Program-made: the position numbers and the translations under genes
Source: Lycium barbarum
Lineage: Eukaryota; Streptophyta; Magnoliopsida; Solanales; Solanaceae
Assembly: GCF_019175385.1 (NCBI RefSeq)
Contig: NC_083339.1
Span: forward strand, 111,399,601-111,463,600
Direction of reading: 5' to 3'
Length of the DNA stretch: 64,000 bases
The notes under the pieces: model-generated
Databases searched by the model: none
What the model saw: only the letters and a program-made list of their open reading frames with translations
What the model was told of the DNA's origin: nothing
In this document: piece after piece, positions 11,373-22,290 of the stretch
How the letters are laid out: each line of letters starts with the position of its first letter
Position numbering within the stretch: position 1 is the stretch's first letter

Positions 11373-11720
11373 TTAAGCTTGTTCTTTGACGGCCTTTTGT
11401 GCTACGTACACAATGTCGAACTCACTTAGCAGCATCTGCCACTTGGCCAACTTCCTAATGGGCATGGACTGGCGGAAGATATACCTCAATGGGTTCATCT
11501 GGGATATGAGGTGGGTTGTATATGATGATAGGTAATGCCTCAACTTCTGGGCCACCCATGTTAAGGCGTAGCAAGTCTTTTCCAGCAATGTATATCTCGC
11601 CTCACAGGAGGTGAATTTCTTACTCAGGTAGTAGATGGAATGCTCTTTTTCCCTGTCTCATCGTGTTTTCCTAGCACGCATCCGAAGGCGTTTTCCGACA
11701 CTGACAAGTACAACAAAAGT
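11373..11720 (-). pseudogene. RT-linked RNase H, Tat type
   Basis: It continues from RT with LLYLSVSENAFGCVLG (about 11720-11670), then a disrupted join, then LEKTCYALTWVAQKLRHYL and LLSEFDIVYV (11588-11400). This is the Ty3/gypsy RNase H fold with the usual Asp of the YLAVSD-like segment replaced by Ser-Glu. A frameshift or stop separates the two halves at about 11590-11640. Confidence 0.82.
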
Positions 11721-12615
11721 GGGATCCCAGGCCGAGAAGGTACTAGAACTTGTGGATCGTATAGATACCTCTTAATGGTGTAGAAAGTTTCTTGGCACTC
11801 CTCTATCCATTTTATGGGTGTATCTTTCTTTAAGAGCTTAAGTATGGGCTCCATAATGATGGTGGACTGGGCTATTAACCGTCCAATGTAATTCAGTCTT
11901 CCCAGGAAGCTTATGACTTCTTTCTTGGTCTTGGGAGGAGGAAACTCTTGGATTTCTTTGATCTTGGCTAGATCTAGTTCTATGCCCCTTCGGCTGACTA
12001 TGAATCCAAGTAATTTTTCGGCGGGTACTCCAAACACACACTTAGCCAGGTTCAGTTTCAAATTAAAATTTCGGAGTCTGTCAAAGAATTTCCTCAAATG
12101 TGCGGTATGCTCCGACTCTCCCTTGACTTAATGATGATATCGTCCACGTATACTTTAATTTCCCTATGGTTCATGTTGTGGAAGATAGTAGTCATAGCTT
12201 CATGTATGTTGTGCCAGCGTTTTTGAGACCGAATGGCATACCCTGTAGTGATAACACTCCCCATAAAGTGATGAAAGCTATCTTTTCCACATCCTCCTTG
12301 TCCATTAGGATTTGGTGATACCCAGCAAAACAATCCACAAACGACTGTAGTTCGTGCTTGGCACAATTGTCTATGAGTATGTGGATGTTCGAGCGTGGGA
12401 AGTTATCTTTCGGACTGGCTCGGTTGGGGTCCTGATAATCCACACATATTCGTATTTTCCCATCCTTCTTGGGTACCGGCACTATATTAGCCAACCATGT
12501 AGGGTACGAGGTTACTTCTACTACCCTTGACTTGATTTGTTTTTCGACCTCATCCTTAATGTGGATGTTGAGATCCGGCTTGAACTGTCGGATTTTCTAT
12601 TTACGGAGGTAAAAT
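11624..12615 (-). pseudogene. Tat reverse transcriptase
   Basis: RT blocks in order: VEVTSYPTWLANIVPVPKKD (about 12530-12470), RICVDYQDPNRASPKDNFP, the FAGYHQI block (about 12330), FGLKNAGTTY (about 12210), the catalytic box YVDD (12150-12139), and the thumb/connection with NLAKCVFGV, LLGFIVSRRGIE and ISFLGRLNYIGRLI (12060-11860). The YVDD catalytic motif is intact. Three frames are needed to read it, with shifts near 12200 and 12100, so it is a pseudogene. RT copies the element RNA into cDNA in the cytoplasmic particle. Confidence 0.92.
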
Positions 12616-13047
12616 CCGCATTGATGGGTAACCTGTGGGACACTACACTAGTGCTTAATCCCGGCATGTCAACATATGACCATGCGAAAATGTCCACATA
12701 TTCCTTTAGTAGAATTAATAGTTCTACATTTTGAGGTGCCTCTAGGTGTGCACTTATCCTAGTTTCTTTGATGTTCTCTTCATTACCCAGTTTGATTGCT
12801 TATCTTTCATCTATATTTGGCTTTTTTTCATTTTCCAGTTGTTCTACCTCTTCTACAAGACCCTTAGGTAGCATCGTTTCCTCGTCATATTCCTTGTACT
12901 CTTCCTCCTCTGTACCATTTGACTCATTCGTTTAGCAACATGTCATGACATTTAGGGTTGCCTTATTGTTTTTATTACTGAAAAACCAAGGCAAAGTGAG
13001 GTTAGTATGAAACATATGCATGCATTAAATAAATAAAGAATCATTTC
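12616..13047 (-). other. Tat gag-pol linker without recognisable protease
   Basis: This stretch, with 13381-13588, is where a Tat aspartic protease normally lies. I see no DSGS/DTGA-like active site and no long open frame in either part. The inserted Tekay LTR fragment (13048-13380) lies between them, so the domain was deleted or decayed beyond recognition. Confidence 0.5.
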
Positions 13048-13185
13048 CCAACTTGTCACGCCCCAACTAGGGGTATTGTGCAGGCACCTACCAATTCCCA
13101 CCTCGGTAGGCGAATCTTTTCCCAAATCATTCATTCAACCACAAATAAACTAATCAAGGAAATCGAATATAAGTCTCAAACATAG

Positions 13186-13221
<36 letters not shown>

Positions 13222-13380
13222 GGGCGAAAATAAAACAACAACCCCAAGAAATCTAGTCTAAGGCCGTACAAGAGCCACTACTACAAATACTACAAGTCTG
13301 AATATGAATACATGTCTGAAAATGGAATATTGTCTCAGAATATCAAAATAAGACAAGTAACTAAAAAGAAGCATCGGGGA
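13048..13380 (-). repeat. Tekay LTR 3'-end fragment inserted in the Tat element
   Basis: It is the reverse complement of 18480-18796 plus the next few bases, at roughly 95% by eye, including the GGGGCGTGACA LTR end at 13054. Identity continues AGTTGG past the LTR end, into the primer-binding-site junction, then stops. The other end breaks at GCATCGGGG (13379). It contains an expanded (ATA)n tract (13187-13221) where copy 2 has about five TTA units. Only about 330 of 2650 bp are present. I see no flanking duplication. Confidence 0.88.
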
Positions 13381-13588
13381 AGAATACATATTAGAGCCGT
13401 ACTAACATACAGGCATTTGATGGAGGTTGGTGTGATGCCACTGGAGAAGTTGACCACAACATTCAAATAGGGTCGATAGTTGGTGTGATGCTACTAGTAC
13501 AGATATCTGTACCGGGGTTTTCTTTAAATGCTCCACAATGGAATATTCTTTGGGTTGCATTCTACGCCAGAAATCTTCTGATTCGCCC

Positions 13589-15826
13589 TCAGTAATAGCC
13601 TTCTATTGATTTCTTCCTTTTCGAGGTGCCTCTTGGGCCAAATCGTCGGGTGTATAACATCTTCCCAACTTTGTCATCCCGTGACCCGAAGGATACTTGC
13701 ACAACAAATTCTTTTCTGGGAGGAGCTGCCACTACTTGAGATACATGCATGATAAATGGCGCAGGAATCAACACTTTGAACGGTGGGCGTTCCGGTATAG
13801 AGAATGACACCACTGTGCGCTCGAGTTCTTGCATGGAATCCTGGATTATAGGCCTTCCTGCGACCCAATCTTCTTCATTTTTTATCATATGGATCACATT
13901 GTTGTCGTGGTTAGGCAAAGGGTTGGTGTTCACATTGGGCGCAACTGTCTGAAGAATAATTCTTTCTGTCAATCATATCCTATATTTTGTACTTTAGATT
14001 GATACAATACTCAGTACTGTGCCCTTCTCTGTTTGAATGGTAGGCATAGGTTTGGTCCACCCAATAAAATCAGTTCTTTGGGTCAAAGACCTTTGGAGGA
14101 ATTGTCTGGATTATCCCGACAGCACTCAATCTCTTAAATAGATTAGTTCGGGTCTCTATCGAAGGGGTAAATACGGGGGTAGGTTTCTTTTGGAAGTTCT
14201 GACGTGCCGCGTTGTAGGCATTTGGTGGTGGTTGGTTTTTGTAATTTGTGGGTAGATTATTTTGTGGATTCTGTAGGGAGGTGTGGGAGTTTGGTAATTT
14301 GGTTGTGGTGGTAATTTGGTTGTGGAGCTTGTTAATTCAGAGGTGGTGTTTGAAAGGTACTTTGTGGAGTTTGGTAGCTAGGTGGTAACATTTGGAAAGT
14401 TGGTTGAGCGTAATAGACAGGCATCGGGTTGTATGGAGCGGGTATATAGGTGTTTGGGGGTGGTGAAGAGTATATTTCCATCAGAGGTTGGAATTCCTCT
14501 TTTCTTTTGGGTCTGGGGCTGGGAGTATGGAAAATTTTCGCCACGTCCTCCTTCTTCTTTCTGATAAAGCCCATTGAGCCTGATCCAGTAGCCTTGCCGG
14601 CTACACTTATGATTCGTCCTGATTTGAGGCCATCTTCTATGGGTTTCCCCTTTTTAACAAGTTCAAAGAGCGTCCTTCCAACCATTGAAAACATTCGGTC
14701 ATATAAATCCGTCTCTTGGGAACGGATAAAGATGGAGACTAATTCGTTTTCGCCCATTGGCGGTTGCACTCGGGCGGACTCAGTTCTCCACCTACTCGCA
14801 TATTCGCGGTAGTTCTCGGTGAATTTTTGTTTTATCTTTTCCAAATAGTACCGGTCCAATAATGTTTCCATGTTGAAACGAAACCTCTCCATGAAAGCCC
14901 CAGCTGTATCTTCCCATGTGTTCAAACGACATATGTCTTGTGCCGTGAACCATTTAGAGGCTTCTCCAGTTAGACTTTAGCTAAACAACCTCATAATGAG
15001 TGCCTGATTATCTCGGACACCGACCAGTTGGTCACAGTAGGTTCGGAGTTGGGCCTTGGGGTGTCCCGTCCTGTTAAATATCTCAAAGTTTGGTAGTTTG
15101 AAACCTTCGAGCAAGTCCAAGCCTGGATTCATGCACATATTATTGTAGCTCAGACCCGTAGATTTGCAGGAAGCTCTCATGGATTGTTCCAGTATCTTGG
15201 CCATTTTGCGCTCAAGTTCTTTGTCGCGCTTGTCTTGGTCGGCCCTTTACACCTTTTCCATTGTTTCATAGTGATCAATCTCTTGATGATCTGGGGAGAA
15301 GGCATTTGAGGTGATAGGTGTACGGAAAGAAACTGTCGGGTGTGCATGGGTGGCTTTTGGGCATGTGGGTGGCTTTTGCGGTTTGTAGAGGAAGGGTTCC
15401 TGGGCGTATAGTGGAGCTAGGGTGGGTGTCTTGCGGTGCTGGGTAGGATGGAACTGAATGAGTAGTTCCAGGAATTCGGACAATGTTGGGAGGTAGTGAG
15501 GTTTGGTATGAGGTACCAATGTGTCCATCTGCAATTGGGTTTGTGGTGAACGACATTGTGGTCCCAGTGGGGTAGGTGGGAAAGTGATCGGGTAGTGGTG
15601 AGCTTAAAGATGGAAAAGGCAGTGGAGGCCTCCTTGCCTCAGTAGGCACCTCTTTGGCAGCATTGGTCGTTTCCGCTCTCATGACCTTTTCTCGGAGGTC
15701 AGCAACTTTCTTAAAAGGCATCTTAATGACGTCCTCATAAGGCAAGGATTCTTGCAATTCCGGTGTGGGTGACTCCCTAATGGCGAGTTTAGTTCGATTT
15801 TGTTCATCTTCCAAAGTACCAGTCAT
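13589..15826 (-). pseudogene. Tat Gag (capsid/nucleocapsid region)
   Basis: Three parts. N-terminal: 15826-15275, 183 codons, Pro/Ser/Thr-rich after an acidic, Lys-rich start. Capsid core: 15204-14332, carrying GFKLPNFEIFNRTGHPKAQL, LRTYCDQLVG, WEDTAGAFMERFRFN, YREYASRWRTESARVQPPM and VKKGKPIEDGLKSGRI, typical of Tat Retrotrans_gag; one in-frame TAA near 14978 splits it. C-terminal: about 14060-13589, with a YHSNREGHSTEYC segment (about 14050) and an open stretch of 127 codons. The three parts are in different frames. Gag builds the particle. Confidence 0.88.
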
Positions 15827-16144
15827 TTTTTCTTTGCCTCGGTATTATTGGGACAGAGATGCTATTGAAGCTTTCGATCTCGTGAAGTATGCCAGTGTGA
15901 ACACGGATGAACTTTCTCTTTCTATAAGAAAAGAACTCAAAGGCAAATGATGTTAGTTTGTTAGGCAGCGATAAATAAAGCAAGATATCAGATAGAGTTG
16001 GCAGGTAAAGCATGTAGCACATAAATAATCATATTTTTTATTCAAAAGCTCGATTGATCCCTTGTACCGAGGTTTCGGGTATTTCGACTTTTGTTAAGTG
16101 GGGGAATATATGTTTATATAATATAGGGACCGAATCTTACGTAG
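15827..16144 (-). other. 5' leader of the Tat element
   Basis: Untranslated sequence upstream of the Tat gag, cut at 16144 by Tekay copy 2. No feature recognised; the primer binding site was not found and may have been lost at the insertion junctions. Confidence 0.5.
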
Positions 16145-16601
16145 TGTAACGATTCGATTGGTCATTATAGTGACCCTTTTACCCTTGTTGACCCTTCCTT
16201 AGGTCATCGGGCAGGTTTTAGAGTGACTTTTGGATGTTTGAGCCTCAAAGTGGAATTCATTTGACCCAAAGTTGACTTTTGAGTAAACAGATCTTTTTTG
16301 GAATTCCGTTGACTCCGACAGGTCTGGAGAGTCATTTACGACTTGTTAGTGTGTTCGGTTCGGTTCCCAATGTAGTTGAGAGCGTTTTGGAACTTGGGTT
16401 GGGAACTTGGCTTTTGGCCATTGGGGGTTGACTTGGTCAAATAGACATCCGTTGGGAAATTCGAGGCTACGGGTGAGTTCGTAGCGTGTTTTTATGTGTG
16501 TTTGCATGTTTGTTTGGTATTTGTGGGGCCTCAGGTGATAGTTGAATTTCGGGATGAGATTGGTCAAAACCAGAATATTCTGGTTCGAGTGTAGGCACTA
16601 T

Positions 16602-16800
16602 AGCGGTGCCATCACCGCTGTAGCAGTCACGCTATAGCATTTGGGAGACGGCTATAGCGGACTGGGGAAGTTTAGTGATTAGCCGTCGTAGCGGGTTCCT
16701 TGCCGCTATAGCGGCATGCAAATTTTTAGTGAAGGCTGCCATGACGAGCCAGCTATGTACCATAGCATGTGCGCTGCAACGGTTCCTTGACGGCTGCAGC
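16602..16800. promoter_or_regulatory. Cluster of CGCTATAGCG dyads in U3
   Basis: A perfect 16-bp palindrome TGCCGCTATAGCGGCA lies at 16701-16716. Around it are several half or imperfect copies: CTATAGCGGTGCC (about 16599), CACGCTATAGC (about 16627), GGCTATAGCGG (about 16650) and GCCGTCGTAGCGG (about 16682). They are just upstream of the putative transcription start. Function as a binding-site array is inference. Confidence 0.5.
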
Positions 16801-17835
16801 CGTAGTTGGGCAGAATTGTTTCTCTTTTCTTTAGTTAAGACCCTTAAACCCTATCACTTCTTCTCATCACTTTTCTAAGCACTCTTTGGGGGAATAGAGC
16901 TTCTTGTGGACTGATTCTTCTTGGAGGTAAGATCTATGATCCTACCCTTCATCATTTGCCTTCCTAGATTCCTCTTCCATGCCTAGAATCATTAGAATTT
17001 AGCTAGAGAAGATGAGTCTTGTGTTAAAATTCTTGAAATGGGTTTAGACTTCTAAAATGGAAACTGGCGGTGAAATTGACTATAATAACCATAGAGTTTG
17101 ATGAATTCCTTGTTGTTAAGCTTATTTCTTTCATTATAATGGTTAATTTGAGGATTGAAAAATTAAGGTTCATACCTAAATTTGGGGGTTTGCTTTAAAA
17201 TTGAATTAGGCTTAATCTTGAGTTGTTTTAGCAAATGATTAGTGGGTTTGATCACCTAGAGCTTGAATTACATGTTCCATCTTTCAGTTTCCTGTTTTAC
17301 CCTTATGGGCGCTAGAAGTATAGCAATATGGGTGTCATTGTTCATGGATTTTAATATGGAATTCGATTATGAATAGAATTTGAGTACTTAGAGACGTTAC
17401 GAAAAGGCATGGCCAAGGTGTGACAGTTCGAGGTTCCTGTTCGGCTTTCTAGGTAGGTTACAACTTACCTTTCGGTTAGACTTCGGTTAGCGGATTATAT
17501 GTGTAGTTAGCGATTGTTGGAGAAAGCATGTAAACCTTTGGGTATGAAGTTGGGATGGAAGACTTAGGTTGGTATTGTTGTGATTTATGGCTTGTTGCCT
17601 TATTGTGCTCTATTGTGTGTTGCTTATTGTGAGTTGTTGGTTCGTCGCCACGTGTTGATTCTAGAAAGTTGATGCTTAGTGATTATTTGGGTGTCGGAAA
17701 ACATATTTATCATGTAGGAGGTTGTTGGGAAGGAAGGAAGGATTATGATATTAATTATTGTGAGTTAGATTTATGTCCATGTGTGGCACCATTGATTATA
17801 TATTCTTATTGGCATTGTTATCATTCATTCACTCG

Positions 17836-17839
<4 letters not shown>

Positions 17840-17885
<46 letters not shown>

Positions 17886-18005
17886 GATCGGGTTGCGCAC
17901 CGCAACACTGACTGGCATCGTGCTGCACGTACTGACACACTACTGGGATCGGGTTGCACATATCACAACACTGACTATTGAATTGGGCTGTGCGTCCCGC
18001 AGCAG
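17840..18005. repeat. (AT)n tract and adjoining short tandem repeat
   Basis: About 21 AT dinucleotides (17840-17881) are followed by a unit GGGATCGGGTTGCGCA that recurs 60 bp later as GGGATCGGGTTGCACA, with a weaker third copy near 17978. It is within the predicted leader intron of the LTR. Confidence 0.85.
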
Positions 18006-18799
18006 GTACATGGACTTAGCAGTCCCCCATGGGTCATGACTGTCGAGGCGACGAGATATTCTGCTCGAAGCGTGTGTGCATCATCGCATATGTATTGCAT
18101 TCATCTCATATTTATTGTTGGCATTGTTTTGGATTTGTTAATTGATTCTGGTGATACGCGTACTTGATAGTAGTTCTTGAGATATGGATCGGATTTATAG
18201 TGGCTTTGAGTTGATTGATTAGACTTGGTGGTTTAGTACTGGATTCGGTAATTGGATTGATTTAAGCTTATATGATTGTGAGCATACCTACTTTTTCAAT
18301 CTCTTTCTTATATATGTGACCTTCTAACTGTTGTCGGCCTACGATGCCTACTCAGTACGTGTTGTTGTACTGATTCTACCTTGCTGCATTCTTTCTAAGT
18401 GCAGAGTTTGTGACCGGATCGACTTCTGCGCCCCGTGACTGAGTCTCGAGGCCTTCTGACGAGTATTCCAGGGTGTGCATTAGATGGATTCACTGCCCCG
18501 ATGCCTCTTTTTAGTTACTTGTCTTATTTTGATATTCTGAGATAATATTCCATTTTCAGACTTGTAGTATTTGTAGTAGTGGATCTTGTACGGCCTTAGA
18601 TTAGATTCCTTGGGGTGGTTGTTTTATTTTCGCCCTTATTCAATATCCTTATTATTATTATTATCTATGTTTGAGACTTATATTCGATTGCCTTGATTAG
18701 TTTATTTGTGGTTGAATGAATGATTTGGGAAACGATTCGCCTACCGAGGTGGGAATTGGTAGGTACCCGCACAATACCCCTAGTTGGGGCGTGACAAGT

Positions 18800-18812
18800 T
18801 GGTATCAGCGCC
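18800..18812 (+). promoter_or_regulatory. Primer binding site, tRNA-iMet type
   Basis: TGGTATCAGCGCC starts three bases after the LTR end. It matches the iMet-complementary TGGTATCAGAGC except for an A-to-C change in the eleven-base core. Confidence 0.85.
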
Positions 18813-19010
18813 CTAGGTTACCCAACCTATAAGTACAAGAGCATGTCTAGTAGAGTCTTGCGGATCGATACGATGAGCTCCGTACTTATCTGCGAGAGGC
18901 TATAAGACATTTAGGAAATTTCACCTTCTTTCATTCATTCATGCTACTTTATTCAAATTGGTATCTGGCTTTCTCTAATTGGTATCTGATCCACTTCTAT
19001 TCTCTCACAG

Positions 19011-20250
19011 ATGCTGAGGACACGAGCTAACATCACAAAAGATGAGGTGCCCGAACCCGCTGCTGTGGCAGACACCAGAGGACGAGTGCAGGCAAGAGGT
19101 CGCGGTTGAGCTAGAGGCCGTGAAGCTGCACCGGCCAAGGGTGGGGCCCCAGTGGCTGGACAGAGGCGAGTACGTTCACCTTCTCTAGAGCATTAGCTCG
19201 AGAGAGCCCGGGAAGCCGGGGGAGGTGAAGGGCCATACCTGACTCACCTCGATGCTATGTCTAATTAGGCATTCCAAGATATCATGGCCCATGTACTTCT
19301 TCATCTTGACGGTCAGCATGCCGTAAGAGGTGCCACTACTCTAGGCGGTTCCCAGACTCGAGTGGGGGTACGGACTCCCGAGTAGGGCCAGACTATAGGG
19401 ATGCATCCTGCTGCTGCTATAGCCCCGCATTTAGGTGGTCTTCCGGTCCCTGAGGGTGCTCCTAGACCCATGGCAGTCCAACCTTTGACTGTTGAGGATG
19501 AGGAGCTTGTTGGGAGGTTCCTGAAGATGGAGTCGCCCAAGTTCTTTGGCTTGCGTAGTGAGGATACTTACGAGTTCATTATGGAGATGCATGAAAGGCT
19601 CTATAAGATGCACATTGTGGAGTCTCATGGGGTTGACTATGTGTCATTTCAGTTTAAAGGCGATGCGAAGACTTATTGGAGGACTTTTATTGAGAGCAGA
19701 CCTATGGGTGCACCTCCACTTACTTGGACCCAGTTCCTCTAGGCTTTCTTGGAGAAGTACGTGCCGTGTAATTTGAGGGATGAGCGTAGAGATGATTTCC
19801 TTCATTTGCGCTAGCGAGGTATGACCGTGTTAGAGTATGAGCCTAAATTTCTGTTTTTGGCTAGGTATGCTGCCCAGTTGATTCCAATGGAGGAGGAGAG
19901 GATTCGTAGGTTTGTGGGTGGACTTCTGTATTCACTCAATATTGCTTGTCTCCAGTTAGTGGCCTTGGGATCTTTATTGCAGGCGGTTGTTAATCATGCT
20001 GTGAGTGTCGAGTCTGCCAAGACTCAATCTTTGGGAGAGTCTAGTGAGAAGATGCCACGTCATCTTGGTGGTTATAGTGGTTCTAGTTACAGATGAGGGG
20101 GACAGTCATCCAGGTCTTATCATTCAGCCCCTAGCCGCCCTGTTCAGTCAGCATTACAGGCTTCATCAGGTGGTCCTTCTAGACCCAGTAGCTTGCTATG
20201 TTTGTGGTGATTCTAGCCATGTTATGAGAGATTGTCCCAGAGCTGGATAG
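19011..20250 (+). pseudogene. Retrotransposon Gag with CCHC knuckle (copy 2)
   Basis: The ATG at 19011 opens the family frame (MLRTRANI start). The Retrotrans_gag domain spans about 19490-20020 (FLKMESPKFFGLRSEDTYEF, VDYVSFQFKGDAKTYWRTF, RIRRFVGGL). A CCHC knuckle (CYVCG ... HVMRDC) lies at 20194-20235. In the ATG frame there are seven stops: TGA at 19107 and 20094, TAG at 19194, 19266, 19383, 19740 and 19812, and none is TAA. Each falls where the family has Gln or Arg, so all seven fit single C-to-T changes. A frameshift between 20097 and 20190 places the knuckle in another frame. Confidence 0.9.
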
Positions 20251-20499
20251 AGTAGATTCAAGCAGAGTTCCCAATTTCAGACTCCGAGGGCTCCGACGCT
20301 ATCTAGTGGCTGGGGTGGTTCTTCAGCCAGAGGCGATGCTCAGCCAAGCCACGGTGGATCTCATCAGTCTTGGGATGGATACCAGTCAGGTAGAGGCGGT
20401 TCTCAGGCCTCCAGAGGAGGGGCACAGTCCGGCCAGAGTGGTCGTGGTGGTGGTCTTTGCTATTCCTTTTCGAGTAAACCCGAGGCAGAGGTCTCCGAT

Positions 20500-21018
20500 G
20501 CTGTGATCTCAGGTACTATTTTTGTTCGTCATCGGCCTACTTCAGTCTTATTTTATCCGGGGTCTGCTTTCTCTTATATATCTGCCTATCATTCTGTTGG
20601 TTAGGATTTGACTGGTGATCCTCTTGATGTGCCTATTTATGTATCTACTCCTGTTGGAGACTCAGTTATTGTTGATCGAGTCTTTCGGTTTTGCTTGGTT
20701 ACTTTTATGGGGTATGATACTTGGGTAGATTTGATGAGTTTGGATATGGTAGACTTTGATATTATTTTGGGTATGACTTGGTTGTCACCGTACAATGCGA
20801 TCTTGGACTGTCACGCCAAGACAATCACTTTAGCCATGCTTGGGATTCATAGATTAGAGTGGAGGGGTACTCCGAGCCCCGCTCAGAAGAAGATCATTTC
20901 TTTTCTCCATGCGAAGAAGTTAGTTCGCAAGGGATGTTTGGCTTACTTAGCCCATGTTTGTGATACTAGCGTTGACTCTCCGCCCCTTGAGTCCTACGCC
21001 ACCCGACCGCGATATTGA
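20500..21018 (+). pseudogene. Aspartic protease (copy 2), catalytic Asp lost
   Basis: Retropepsin-like segment: SVLFYPGSAFSYISAY at about 20542-20590, then VGDSVIVDRVFRFCLVTFMGYDTWVDL and DFDIILGMTWLSPYNAILDCH (20656-20820). The catalytic Asp expected before PGS is Tyr (TAT, 20554-20556). A TAG follows the first part near 20604. In the family it processes Gag-Pol. The residue change alone would abolish catalysis. Confidence 0.88.
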
Positions 21019-21650
21019 TTTCTGTAATAATTTGGATCCGAACACGCACCCCATTTTTATTCCTCCCTATAGGATGGCACCTGTCGTGTTGCGGGAGCTG
21101 AAGTAGCAGCTACACAATTATTTGAGTAAGGGGTTTATTAGACCGAATGTATCCCCTTGGGGTGCTCCTGTTTTATTTGTGAAGAATAAGGACGGTACAA
21201 TGAGGATGTGCATAGATTACTATCATTTGAACAAGGTCACCATTCGTAATAAATATCCCATTCCTCGCATTGATGACTTGTTCGACTAGCTTCAGGGTGC
21301 TTCAGTATTTTCGAAGATTGATTTGAGCTCAGGCTACCATCAGCTGAAGATTCGGACCGAGGATGTTCCGAAGACGGCCTTTAGGACTCGTTATGGTCAT
21401 TACGAGTTCCTTGTGATGTCATTTTGGCTTACAAATGCCCTAGCTACTTTTATGAGTTTGATGAATGGCATTGTCAAGCCATATCTTTATTCCTTCGTTA
21501 TTGTGTTCATCAATGATATCTTCGTGTATTCGAATAGTAGGGAGGAGCACGAGCATCATTTGAGGATTATCCTTGGGTTATTGAAGGAAAAGGAGCTTTA
21601 TGCCAAGTTTTCAAAGTATGAGTAATGGCTTGAGTATGTGTCATTCTAAG
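21019..21650 (+). pseudogene. Reverse transcriptase (copy 2)
   Basis: RT blocks in order: [20 protein letters not shown] (about 21163-21220), [28 protein letters not shown] (about 21315), [20 protein letters not shown], and the catalytic box, which reads FIND instead of FIDD (AAT at 21512-21514; G-to-A). TAG stops near 21104 and 21287 and two TAA codons at about 21624 and 21648 interrupt it. An Asn in the first catalytic Asp position inactivates polymerase activity. Confidence 0.92.
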
Positions 21651-22290
21651 GCCACATTGTGTCTAAGGAGGGGATCATGGTTGATCCAAAGAAGATTGAG
21701 GCTGTTAGACATTGGCCGAGGTCCACTACTGTGACTGAGATTCGTAGCTTCGTGGAGTTAGCCAGCTATTACCGTCGATTTGTGAAGGGTTTCGCTTCTA
21801 TTGCTTCTTCATTGACTAGATTTACTCAGAAGGAGGTTCCCTTTCAGTGGTCTGAAGCTTGTGAAGATAGCTTTCAGCAGCTCAAGACTCTTCTTACTTC
21901 ATCCCAATTCTGGCATTACCCATAGAGGGTAAGGATTTCTCAGTATATTGTGATGCATCCGGTGTTAGTTTGGGTGCTCTCTTGATGCAGGAGGGTTGTT
22001 TATAGCCTATGCTTCCCGTCAGTTGAAAATCCATGAGAGGAACTACCCTACCCATGATTTAGAGTTGCTAGATGTGGTCTTTGCTTTGAAGATCTAGAGG
22101 CATTACTTGTATGGCATCCATTGTGAGGTTTTCACCGACCACTGTAGCCTTCAGCACATGTTTACCCAGAGAGATCTTAATTCCAGGCAGCACCGATAGA
22201 TGGAGCTCCTGAAGGACTATAACATCTCTATTATTTATCATCCAGGGAAGGCCAATGTTCTTGTTGATGCCTTGAGTCGCAAGGCCACGA
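21651..22290 (+). pseudogene. RT connection and RNase H (copy 2)
   Basis: Continues with HIVSKEGIMVDPKKIEAV, EIRSFVELASYYRRFVKGF (21650-21925), then RNase [18 protein letters not shown] (about 21940), a one-base shift near 21993, [19 protein letters not shown] with HYLYGIHCEVFTDHCSLQ (about 22040-22155), and YHPGKANVLVDALSRKA at 22240-22290. Two TAG codons (22095 and 22198) occupy positions that are normally Trp in the family. Confidence 0.9.

Larger units (their letters stand above)
16145..18796 (+). repeat. 5' LTR of Tekay copy 2
   Basis: It starts TGTAACG and ends GGGGCGTGACA (2652 bp). Within it are a CGCTATAGCG palindrome cluster (16602-16800), a promoter-like AAACCCTATCAC stretch near 16848, a donor-like GGAG-GTAAGA (GT at 16927), an (AT)n tract (17840-17882), a short tandem (17882-18005), a box CCCCCATGGGTCATGAC at about 18024, and an acceptor-like AAGTGCAG ending at 18404. 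It is closely related to the solo LTR at 54649-57267 and to the fragment at 13048-13380. Confidence 0.92.
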
